Positions 44,914-51,485 of a stretch of DNA of 51,485 bases are shown piece after piece (the stretch's first letter is position 1; each line of letters opens with the position of its first letter). Where the stretch lies: NCBI GenBank assembly GCA_002691625.1, contig NZIK01000027.1, forward strand, positions 196,417-247,901, written 5' to 3'. A program made the translations under genes and the position numbers. The stretch comes from Alteromonadaceae bacterium (GTDB taxonomy: Bacteria > Pseudomonadota > Gammaproteobacteria > Enterobacterales > Alteromonadaceae). Below the pieces are notes generated by a model. It did not search any database. It was not told where the DNA came from and saw only the letters and a list, made by a program, of their open reading frames with translations.

Positions 44914-46695
44914 TTATTTTTCAGTAATTGAATATACCGCCACCGTACCGCTCACTTCGTTGCCCACAATCAGAGCGGGGCCACCGGTTGGGCTTTCATC
45001 TGCAGCAACAAACAGTAAGCTTTCGGGTGCCAAATCACCAATCGCATCACCTACAACCAATCCTTCGGTCACATCACGGTTATTGATGTATTCAACGAAG
45101 GACGCGTCGTAAGGGTTGGTGATGTCATAAACAAAAATGCCGCCCATTCTCTCCAGACCGATAAATGCGTAGGTACGCTCACCTACCTGACCGACGGTCA
45201 GTGCTTCAGGCTCAGGCCCCTTGTTTTCAGAACGTGAATCACCTTCGTTTTCATCATCCCCATTGTTAAAAGCGCTACCGTATAATGATGCCGTGATGCG
45301 TTCAAAGTCATCACCGGAATCAAATACGACTAAACCATTTTGGTCCCAGATAGTGAATGACCGGGCGCCATAACTATAAGCGGCATCGTACAGTCCATTG
45401 CCATCAGCATCGCCTAAGGCGTTGGTCACCCGCAGATCGTCGGCTTCACCATTCATCTGCAGCATTTCAAGCGCCGAGCCGGGCTCAGCATCAAGAGCCT
45501 TAATTTTCACTTCTTCGGTATACGCCAGACATTCTCTGTCGTCCCAATCCTGGCCGCCAGCAGCAGTACAATCCGTCTCACTCATGTCTTCAGAAATAAA
45601 GTATTCCCGCGCATCACCCTCGTTGGCAGTTAACAGAAAATCCGCGCCTTTCCAGCTAGTCATAGCAATCGTGTCGGGCATATACACACCGTACAATCCT
45701 TCGTACTGACCGAAACTTACTTCACCGTCTTCCTGCACGTCGATATTCAGCCCGGCCCAGTTTTTGAACCCCAGACCCACTATGTCCATTGTCATCGTGT
45801 TCAGGTCAATTACCGCCACACCATTGTTTTCCTGCAATGTCACGTATGCCATCTCATTGCTGGCCGTGATGTATTCAGGCTCTAAATCCTGGGCAACCGA
45901 AGTTGTGATGGTCACACCATTGATTGTACGTCCGGCCGGGTTAGGGAAATGCATCCCCATAGCCATTAACTCAGCCTTTTGTCCGTTGAAGTCTGTAAAA
46001 TCGAGCAGTGTAGCCTCATCAGCAGGAACGCCGTCGGTGACGTCGATAACGGCTACAGAACCTTCCGGGTCAACAGTATAATCGCCACCTGGTTCACCTT
46101 CATTGGCCACCAGCACTTTGCTACCATCCGGCGTAAACGTCACCATATCGGGTAGATTACCTACTTCTACCGCCTTTAATAGCGTTGGCGCAGACGCGGA
46201 TACGCCGGTGTAGAACAGCACAAAACCGTTATCAGCCTTGGCGTCAGCAGGTACGGCTCCAGCCAGTAAATCACCGGATAACGCAATACTGGTTAATCCG
46301 TCCAGAGCAACCCCGTCTACCTCGGTGGGCAAGGTAACTTCTGAACCTACGGTCAGATTTAAATCGGTAATCGGACTGTCCAGCGGCGCGTCAGACAAGT
46401 CACTGATATCTACCAGCGCAACCGTATTAGAATCACTGTTAGTGACGTAAACCATGCCACTTGCCACATCGTACTGAACAATTTCAGCAGCGCCTTCGGC
46501 TTCCAGTGATGCGCGGCCAATAACGGCCAGCTCAATGCCACGGGTTGCATCCTGACCATCTGCACCCACCGGACCGGCTTCACCCTGAGGTCCTTGTGCA
46601 CCGTCAGTACCGTCATCACCATCCAGGCTACAACCGCTTAACAGACCCGCTACAGTTAGCGCAAGTAAACTCGTTTTGAACATTGACGCTTTCAT
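44914..46695 (-). CDS. Choice-of-anchor-I family lipoprotein with beta-propeller repeats
   Basis: The 593-residue product has a lipoprotein signal with lipobox LLSGC (Cys22). A short collagen-like run of eight Gly-X-Y triplets follows (residues 26-49). The rest is a large propeller-like region with repeats such as GMVYVTNSDSNTVALVDI and GSKVLVANEGEPGGDY, plus NMYVTLQENNGVAVIDL-type blades. These features match choice-of-anchor-I proteins, sometimes annotated as alkaline-phosphatase-like; I see no confirmed catalytic site. I chose the ATG at 46695, preceded by AAGGAA. The open frame from 46746 would precede the signal. A triple Pho-box-like repeat upstream suggests phosphate-starvation control. 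Confidence 0.8.
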   Translation of the reverse strand: MKASMFKTSLLALTVAGLLSGCSLDGDDGTDGAQGPQGEAGPVGADGQDATRGIELAVIGRASLEAEGAAEIVQYDVASGMVYVTNSDSNTVALVDISDLSDAPLDSPITDLNLTVGSEVTLPTEVDGVALDGLTSIALSGDLLAGAVPADAKADNGFVLFYTGVSASAPTLLKAVEVGNLPDMVTFTPDGSKVLVANEGEPGGDYTVDPEGSVAVIDVTDGVPADEATLLDFTDFNGQKAELMAMGMHFPNPAGRTINGVTITTSVAQDLEPEYITASNEMAYVTLQENNGVAVIDLNTMTMDIVGLGFKNWAGLNIDVQEDGEVSFGQYEGLYGVYMPDTIAMTSWKGADFLLTANEGDAREYFISEDMSETDCTAAGGQDWDDRECLAYTEEVKIKALDAEPGSALEMLQMNGEADDLRVTNALGDADGNGLYDAAYSYGARSFTIWDQNGLVVFDSGDDFERITASLYGSAFNNGDDENEGDSRSENKGPEPEALTVGQVGERTYAFIGLERMGGIFVYDITNPYDASFVEYINNRDVTEGLVVGDAIGDLAPESLLFVAADESPTGGPALIVGNEVSGTVAVYSITEK

Positions 46696-46810
46696 TGCAT
46701 TTCCTTTTTTATAGTTAATTGAAGTATGCTTAGCAAAGACACTCACTGATCGAAACTTAACTATTTCAGCGTGTTAATCCTGCTTAAACGTCCAAGCGTA
46801 GAAAAGCCGA

Positions 46811-46839
46811 GTGACAGTTTCATGTCCCTTGAGTGACAG
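46811..46839 (-). promoter_or_regulatory. Triple Pho-box-like direct repeat
   Basis: On the minus strand CTGTCAC (46833-46839), GGGACAT (46822-46828) and CTGTCAC (46811-46817) repeat with exact 11-bp periodicity and 4-bp spacers. PhoB binds 7-bp CTGTCAT-like repeats spaced by 4 bp, so the two outer copies are near-consensus and the middle one weaker. Orientation points to the lipoprotein gene at 46695; the M48 gene starts on the other side at 46896. Confidence 0.65.
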
Positions 46840-46895
46840 AAATGTGAAATCCCGAGTCGTAGCACGGCTGGCAGATTGAAAAAGGAATCAAATTG

Positions 46896-47696
46896 ATGAA
46901 GTTATCCGCTTATGTACTGGCAATGGCAATGACTGCCAGCACCCTTGTTGGGTGTGCAACCTCACCTACCGGTCGCAATCAGATACTGTTGTTTGGCAGC
47001 GATCAGCTTAATGCCATTGGCGTTCAGGCCTTTGATGGCATGAAAAGCGAAATCCCGGTGTCCAAACAGCCTGCACAGAATCAGTACGTTCAGTGTGTGG
47101 CCGACACCTTATTACCCTACGTACCCTCGGGCGTGTATTCAGGCGACTGGGAAGTCGTGGTGTTCAATGACGATCAGGTTAACGCCTTCGCACTGCCCGG
47201 CGGTAAAATTGGCGTTTACACCGGCTTGCTAAAAGTGGCCACTAATCAGCATCAGTTGGCTGCTGTCATCGGTCATGAAATCGGCCACGTTATTGCGCAG
47301 CATGGTAACGAGCGGATGTCGCAGACGACCCTAATTCAAACCGGTTCGCAGGTTGCCAATCAGGTACTGGCAGCAAATCAGGTGCCTTATAACGCCGAAA
47401 TTATGGGCGCACTGGGGCTCGGTTTGCAGTTGGGTGTACAGCTGCCGTTTAGCCGTACTCACGAATCAGAAGCCGATCTGATTGGTTTGCAGCTCATGGC
47501 TAAGGCCGGGTTTGATCCCCGTCAGTCCGTTGACTTGTGGCGTAATATGGAAGCGGCCAGCGGTGGGGAACGGCCAATGGAGTTGCTGTCAACTCACCCG
47601 GCCCCCGATAGCCGGATTAAAAATCTGCAGGCCAATATGGATGCGGCAATGGCCGACTATCAGGCCAGTCCCACAAAAGCCCGTTGCAGCCCGTAA
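46896..47696 (+). CDS. M48-family metallopeptidase lipoprotein (LoiP/YggG-like)
   Basis: The 266-residue product has a lipoprotein signal ending LVGC (lipobox near residue 20) and an M48 zinc peptidase domain. HEIGH (in AAVIGHEIGHVIAQH, near residue 127) binds zinc, and the third ligand is the Glu in FSRTHESEADLIG near 190. NAFALPGGKIGVYTG is the conserved strand before the helix. Relatives such as E. coli LoiP are envelope quality-control proteases. I chose the ATG at 46896; a TTG at 46893 would add one residue. It has a bidirectional terminator after it and shares the Pho-box region upstream. Confidence 0.9.
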   Translation: MKLSAYVLAMAMTASTLVGCATSPTGRNQILLFGSDQLNAIGVQAFDGMKSEIPVSKQPAQNQYVQCVADTLLPYVPSGVYSGDWEVVVFNDDQVNAFALPGGKIGVYTGLLKVATNQHQLAAVIGHEIGHVIAQHGNERMSQTTLIQTGSQVANQVLAANQVPYNAEIMGALGLGLQLGVQLPFSRTHESEADLIGLQLMAKAGFDPRQSVDLWRNMEAASGGERPMELLSTHPAPDSRIKNLQANMDAAMADYQASPTKARCSP

Positions 47697-47705
47697 ATCG
47701 CGAAC

Positions 47706-47734
47706 AAAAAAAACGGCTCTGAGAGCCGTTTTTT
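47706..47734. terminator. Bidirectional terminator between the M48 gene and mscS
   Basis: ACGGCTC (47713-47719) pairs with GAGCCGT (47723-47729) around TGA. A run of A residues precedes and six T residues (47729-47734) follow, so it serves the two convergent genes. Confidence 0.93.
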
Positions 47735-47747
47735 GCCTTTAAATGAT

Positions 47748-48596
47748 TTATTCAGCGCTTTCTTTCTTCTCGGTGTTATCCGCTTCTTTGAAGAAATGCA
47801 CATCCATTTGAGGGAATGGTATTGAAATACCTTCCTCGTCGAATCGTAATTTTACATTTTCAGTAAACGCCCACAATACTGCAAAATAATCTTCCTTTTT
47901 GACCCATGGGCGAACGGTAAAGTTTACACTGGAATCGCCTAGTGAAGACACGGCTACTACTGGCGCAGGCTCTTCTAAAATCCGCTCATCTTCCTTAACC
48001 ATCTGCTCCAGAACATTTTTTGCCTTTAACAGATCATCGCCATACCCAATACCAAAAGTCATATCAACGCGGCGGTTTGTCATGGCTGAATAATTAATGA
48101 TGTTGTCACCATAAATTTTACCATTTGGTACGATGATCTCTTTGTTGTCAGGGGTGTTCATAGAGCTGGTAAAAATGCCTATTTTCTTTACCGTACCTGC
48201 TACACCTGCAGCTTCAACATAATCACCGGCACGAAACGGTTTGAAAACAAGCAACATTACACCCGCAGCAAAGTTCTTCAGCGAGTCCTGTAACGATAAG
48301 CCAATTGCCAGACCAGCGGCACCTAGAATGGCAACTAACGACGTGGTATCGACACCTAATTCATCTAACGACGCTACAATCACAAACAGCATGAGAACTG
48401 CGTTAAGAATCGACTTCAAAAAATCGACCAGCATATCGTCGTACTTCGATTTCGACATCAACTTGCCGAACATTGAAATAATAATTCCAACAACCATCCT
48501 ACCGATGACGAAAATAATAAGCGCCATCGCAATATTAATACCCCACGGAATCGCATAGGTATTAACGTACATTTCAATGTCTTCTTGAGTGAACAT
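47748..48596 (-). CDS. mscS: MscS, small-conductance mechanosensitive channel
   Basis: The 282-residue channel releases solutes on hypo-osmotic shock. Three membrane helices lie in residues 15-125. The pore helix is the Gly/Ala-rich LGAAGLAIGLSLQDSLKNFAAG (near residue 95-115), followed by FKPFRAGDYVEAAGVAGTV of the beta domain and VPNGKIYGDNIINYS. The C-terminal alpha-beta domain ends FPQMDVHFF plus a charged tail. Length is close to E. coli MscS (286). It is a single-gene unit. Confidence 0.95.
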   Translation of the reverse strand: MFTQEDIEMYVNTYAIPWGINIAMALIIFVIGRMVVGIIISMFGKLMSKSKYDDMLVDFLKSILNAVLMLFVIVASLDELGVDTTSLVAILGAAGLAIGLSLQDSLKNFAAGVMLLVFKPFRAGDYVEAAGVAGTVKKIGIFTSSMNTPDNKEIIVPNGKIYGDNIINYSAMTNRRVDMTFGIGYGDDLLKAKNVLEQMVKEDERILEEPAPVVAVSSLGDSSVNFTVRPWVKKEDYFAVLWAFTENVKLRFDEEGISIPFPQMDVHFFKEADNTEKKESAE

Positions 48597-48689
48597 ACTA
48601 AAATTCCTTTATTGTTTAGCTAACAGTAAGTTACCAGTGTTCGTGTGAACTGCGCAACAGAATTGGTTTTTTTGGGCTATAATTTCATT

Positions 48690-48798
48690 AAGCTGTCACA
48701 CCCGCGACGTACTATTTTTTACAGATTTTACTGCTTAATTTGCTAATCAGTTGATTGCATTTGAGTTTTTAAAAAAGGCCGTCTGAGCCCTTTTTTTT
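48690..48798 (+). ncRNA. Possible small RNA with intrinsic terminator
   Basis: A consensus -10 TATAAT at 48678-48683 and a terminator-like element (AAAAAAGGC at 48771-48779, GCC at 48787-48789, then a long T-run 48791-48798) bracket about 109 bases with no open frame. The stretch lies in the 391-base divergent gap 48597-48987. No -35 matches well, and the stem is short, so a real RNA is only a possibility; a leader for the gene at 48988 is the alternative. Confidence 0.3.
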
Positions 48799-48987
48799 AC
48801 TGGATCTGAGGACCATAAACGACTATATTTTTTAGCGCAATTTTTCCAAAAGTTGGGAAATCGAATGCGCCTGAAAAGGTATTTAGGGTCATTCAGAAGT
48901 ATTTGTAAGCATGCTTATGCATCATGTCTGGTCTGGCATAGTGTTGCAACTGCTTATAATCAGTAGAAATTTTTTAAGGAATAGAAA

Positions 48988-49140
48988 ATGTTACTACTTA
49001 GTTGTCTATTTTTGGTTGTGTTATTTATTCTTGGTTATGCGCTCAAAGGCGACAAGGGAAAACACACCGTTCATGCCCGTCGCAATAAATCCATGGCGGT
49101 CAATCAGGCACAATCCATAAATACTTTTGCCTCGAAATAA
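48988..49140 (+). CDS. Small 50-residue membrane protein of unknown function
   Basis: The frame encodes one N-terminal hydrophobic helix (MLLLSCLFLVVLFILGYAL, residues 1-19) and a basic, polar tail (KGDKGKHTVHARRNKS, ending INTFASK). It has AAGGA 7 bases before the ATG, a TATAAT at 48955-48960 upstream, and a strong terminator 7 bases after the stop. That makes it a credible one-gene unit. I do not recognise a family. It might be a small inner-membrane or stress-response protein. Confidence 0.6.
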   Translation: MLLLSCLFLVVLFILGYALKGDKGKHTVHARRNKSMAVNQAQSINTFASK

Positions 49141-49147
49141 CAGTCAG

Positions 49148-49190
49148 CATCGCTGCAATAGCCCAGACTGTTGCAGCGATGTTTTGTTGT
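49148..49190 (+). terminator. Terminator of the 50-residue protein gene
   Basis: CATCGCTGCAA (49148-49158) and TTGCAGCGATG (49171-49181) are perfect 11-bp arms followed by TTTTGTTGT. It closes the small ORF and precedes rsmE. Confidence 0.88.
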
Positions 49191-49248
49191 ATTCCTCTCG
49201 CAATGAAAGCTAAACTGTCCGCCGTTTCACTTTGGTAAGATAGTCTTT

Positions 49249-49977
49249 ATGCGTATCCCTCGTTTATTTCATCCCGACACCATCACTGTAGACAGTGAGC
49301 TAACGTTAACTGCCGACGCAGCGCATCATGTAGCAAACGTTCTGCGACTGAAGAGTGGTCATCCGGTAGTGTTATTTAACGGTGACGGTAATGAGTATCC
49401 GGCAACCATCATTCTGGCTCAACGGCGCCAGGTTGTCATCGAAGTGGATTCCCGGCTGGCCATCGACACGCAGTCGCCATTACCCCTGCACTTAGGCCAG
49501 GCAGTATCAAAGGGTGACCGTATGGACTTGGTTCTGCAAAAGGCCACGGAGTTGGGTGCAACAATCATTACACCGTTAATTACAGAACGCTGTCCGGTAA
49601 AACTGGATGAGTCCCGCTGGCAGAAAAAAATACTGCAGTGGCAAAAAATCATTCAGGGCGCGTGTGAGCAATGCGGCCGCAATACGCTGCCGGAATTAAA
49701 GCCGGTCACCCTGCTTAAAGACTGGCTGGCCGACTCCACCTCACAAACCCGACTGGTATTATCACCGGGCAGTCAACAACGCCTGACTCAGCTAACTACA
49801 AACCATGCTGGTTACCGCTTACTGATTGGTCCTGAAGGCGGACTATCCGATACCGAAGTGCATCAGTCTCAGGAAGCCGGTTTTACTGCATGCTCCCTTG
49901 GTCCCAGAATTTTACGCACAGAAACTGCCGCAATCACCGGTCTGTCAGTATTACAGGCAACGTTTGGCGATTTGTAA
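49249..49977 (+). CDS. rsmE: RsmE, 16S rRNA U1498 N3-methyltransferase
   Basis: RsmE methylates N3 of U1498 in 16S rRNA. The 242-residue protein has the N-terminal PUA-like domain (RIPRLFHP, HHVANVLRLKSG) and the SPOUT knot domain: DLVLQKATELGATIITPL near residue 95, LLIGPEGGLSDTEV near 192, and the C-terminal LGPRILRTETAA. Length agrees with E. coli RsmE (243). It is followed by gshB on the same strand, the usual gammaproteobacterial neighbourhood. Confidence 0.97.
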   Translation: MRIPRLFHPDTITVDSELTLTADAAHHVANVLRLKSGHPVVLFNGDGNEYPATIILAQRRQVVIEVDSRLAIDTQSPLPLHLGQAVSKGDRMDLVLQKATELGATIITPLITERCPVKLDESRWQKKILQWQKIIQGACEQCGRNTLPELKPVTLLKDWLADSTSQTRLVLSPGSQQRLTQLTTNHAGYRLLIGPEGGLSDTEVHQSQEAGFTACSLGPRILRTETAAITGLSVLQATFGDL

Positions 49978-50091
49978 TCGTTAATCCTGCGCCTGTAAGC
50001 GACTAAATAATACGACCAGTAACCGCATAATGACTTGAATTAAGCGGTTGTTACCTCCATTTTTGTCTTATATGACCAAAGAGAGTGCACT

Positions 50092-51039
50092 ATGACCTAT
50101 ACCGTTGGCGTGGTAATGGACCCCATTGCCAAAATAAAGCCAGAAAAAGACACCAGTTTCGCAATGATGTTAGAGGCTCAGCATCGTGGTGCGACACTGA
50201 TTTACCTCGAACTCAAAGACTTATATATCGACAATGGCGTGCCTAAAGCCATTGGTTACCCGGTGACTGTGAGAGACCAGGCGCAGGATTTCTATACCCT
50301 TGGCGAAGAACAACAGTATCTGCTGGGTGAACTCGACGTTATTCTGATGCGCAAGGATCCGCCCTTCGACAGTGAATTTTTGTACGCTACGCATATTCTT
50401 GACCTGGCTGAGCGTGCAGGCGCACTGGTAGTAAATAAACCGCAGAGCCTGCGAGATTTTAATGAAAAGCTGTTTACCGCGTATTTCCCGGCGCTTATTC
50501 CAGATACGCTGGTCACCCGCAACGCTGCTCTGGTCCGCCAGTTCCATGCCAAACATAAGGATGTTATTTGTAAACCGCTTGATGGCATGGGCGGCGCTTC
50601 TATTTTCCGCATTAAGGAAGACGGGACTAATTTGGGCGTAATCATTGAAACCCTGACCAATAACGGCCAGACCCAAATGATGGTGCAGGCCTATCTGCCG
50701 GCCATTAAAGAGGGTGACAAGCGTGTACTGATAGTCAATGGTAAGGTGATGCCTTATTGTCTGGCGCGTTTGCCATCAGCGGGAGAAACCCGCGGTAACC
50801 TGGCAGCCGGCGGCACAGGACGACCTCAGCCAATCAGTGACAGCGACCGGGAACTGGCAGAAACCATCGCACCAGTGTTGGTTGAGCGCGGGTTAATGTT
50901 TGTCGGGCTCGATGTCATTGGCGATCGCATCACTGAAATCAACGTTACCAGCCCTACCTGCGTTAGAGAAATCGAGCGCGCGTACGATATAAACATAACG
51001 GGCGAGTTATTTGACGCCATTGAAGCTAAACTTAACTAA
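50092..51039 (+). CDS. gshB: GshB, glutathione synthetase
   Basis: GshB joins glycine to gamma-glutamylcysteine with ATP. The 315-residue ATP-grasp enzyme starts TYTVGVVMDPIAKI and carries LMRKDPPFDSEFLYAT, the nucleotide-binding CKPLDGMGGASIFRI near residue 160, RVLIVNGKVMPYCLAR, and the metal-binding GDRITEINVTSPTC near residue 283. Length agrees with E. coli GshB (316). It could supply glutathione to the Prx-Grx protein encoded elsewhere in the window. Confidence 0.98.
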   Translation: MTYTVGVVMDPIAKIKPEKDTSFAMMLEAQHRGATLIYLELKDLYIDNGVPKAIGYPVTVRDQAQDFYTLGEEQQYLLGELDVILMRKDPPFDSEFLYATHILDLAERAGALVVNKPQSLRDFNEKLFTAYFPALIPDTLVTRNAALVRQFHAKHKDVICKPLDGMGGASIFRIKEDGTNLGVIIETLTNNGQTQMMVQAYLPAIKEGDKRVLIVNGKVMPYCLARLPSAGETRGNLAAGGTGRPQPISDSDRELAETIAPVLVERGLMFVGLDVIGDRITEINVTSPTCVREIERAYDINITGELFDAIEAKLN

Positions 51040-51081
51040 GCCGTCGCCATTTTTGTAAGTCGGCCCAACGAGGTACTGAAC

Positions 51082-51485
51082 ATGACTGAACTGAAAAATC
51101 TGGCCAATCATTTTCTGATTGCCATGCCGTCAATGGAAGACCCGTTTTTTTCCCGCAGCCTGACCTATATTTGTGAACACAACGAAGAAGGTGCTATGGG
51201 TCTGGTGGTGAATCAACCTACCAATATGACCCTTAAAGAACTATTGGAACAGGCCGATAAAGACGCAGAAGTGGATGATGAGAAAGGTCAGCAAATCGTG
51301 CTGGCTGGCGGGCCGGTGAGCCAGGAGCGCGGCTTTATTTTACACAGCCCTCAGCCTGGCTGGAGTTCAAGCCTGAATCTGACCTCAGAAATTATGGTCA
51401 CCACCTCCAAGGACATCCTCAGTGCGCTGGGCAATCATCGTGGGCCCGAACAGGCAATTATTACACTGGGTTATGCGGGCTGGAG
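51082..51485 (+). CDS. YqgE/AlgH family protein (partial, runs off the right edge)
   Basis: About 134 codons are visible of a protein normally near 185 residues. The N-terminus LANHFLIAMPSMEDPFFSRSL, then MGLVVNQPTNMTL and LAGGPVSQERGFILH, is diagnostic of the YqgE/AlgH (DUF179) family. Function is not established; AlgH was linked to alginate regulation in Pseudomonas. The ATG at 51082 follows GAGGT and sits 42 bases after gshB, the conserved gammaproteobacterial order with a Holliday-junction resolvase gene (yqgF) often next. Confidence 0.95.
   Translation, partial: MTELKNLANHFLIAMPSMEDPFFSRSLTYICEHNEEGAMGLVVNQPTNMTLKELLEQADKDAEVDDEKGQQIVLAGGPVSQERGFILHSPQPGWSSSLNLTSEIMVTTSKDILSALGNHRGPEQAIITLGYAGW

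Noticed and set aside
48934-48948. Sigma-54 promoter upstream of the 50-residue protein gene
   Set aside because: TGGCATAGTGTTGCA resembles the -24/-12 elements, but the GG-to-GC distance is one base too short, which sigma-54 tolerates poorly.
48911-49120. 69-residue ORF overlapping the small membrane protein gene
   Set aside because: It lacks a ribosome-binding site and uses another frame. The 50-residue frame has an RBS and a terminator.

Overview
The window is gammaproteobacterial chromosome and looks like a marine Alteromonadaceae-type bacterium (Alteromonas and relatives). The reasons are a canonical dcw cluster led by mraZ, the gammaproteobacterial rsmE-gshB-yqgE order, a SapC-family protein, PrsK/PrsR regulators of the exosortase/PEP-CTERM type, and c-di-GMP circuitry. 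There is no tRNA, rRNA, CRISPR array or insertion sequence that I can recognise.

Layout. 1-10651 (minus): cell-wall and division operon, transcribed mraZ-rsmH-ftsL-ftsI-murE-murF-mraY-murD-ftsW-murG, mostly with 4-nt ATGA overlaps; murG runs off the left edge. Its promoter region carries three TGGNN boxes at exact 10-bp spacing, the MraZ autoregulatory operator. 11172-11672 (plus): a 74-residue microcin-V-like peptide with a 15-residue double-glycine leader, then a 62-residue two-helix membrane protein that may be its immunity protein. 11684-15641: ModF-like double ABC ATPase, SapC-family protein and an M19 dipeptidase lipoprotein. 15773-22454 (plus): a copper/silver efflux locus (Cys/His-rich periplasmic protein, CusC, CusB with two CusF-like domains, CusA) that carries three separate reading-frame lesions, so it is either decaying or contains sequence errors. 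22494-26254: secreted hydrolase, M20 peptidase, small monooxygenase-fold protein and peroxiredoxin-glutaredoxin.

26514-29946 (plus): a c-di-GMP-I (GEMM) riboswitch with a terminator-like expression platform lies in front of a small ParA ATPase and an overlapping ribbon-helix-helix protein (type Ib partition-like pair), followed by a TPR-GGDEF diguanylate cyclase. This riboswitch-controlled ParA/RHH module is the most unusual system here. 29979-33404 (minus): PrsR and PrsK. 33535-34659: a KAS III enzyme. 34791-44510 (minus): a complete accessory chemosensory operon (mcp-cheY-cheA-cheW-PAS mcp-cheR-cheD-cheB), in which the second receptor has four PAS units of exactly 122 codons and a C-terminal EWESF tether. 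44914-46695: a choice-of-anchor-I lipoprotein behind a triple Pho-box-like repeat. 46896-51485: M48 metallopeptidase, MscS channel, a possible sRNA, a 50-residue membrane peptide, rsmE, gshB and the start of yqgE.

Gene-free stretches over 300 bases: 10652-11171 (divergent regulatory region: MraZ operator, inverted repeats), 13993-14429 (divergent, one 18-bp palindrome), 26255-26697 (divergent, riboswitch), 44511-44913 (chemotaxis promoter region with a TGTACA direct repeat, plus a terminator at its far end) and 48597-48987 (possible sRNA).
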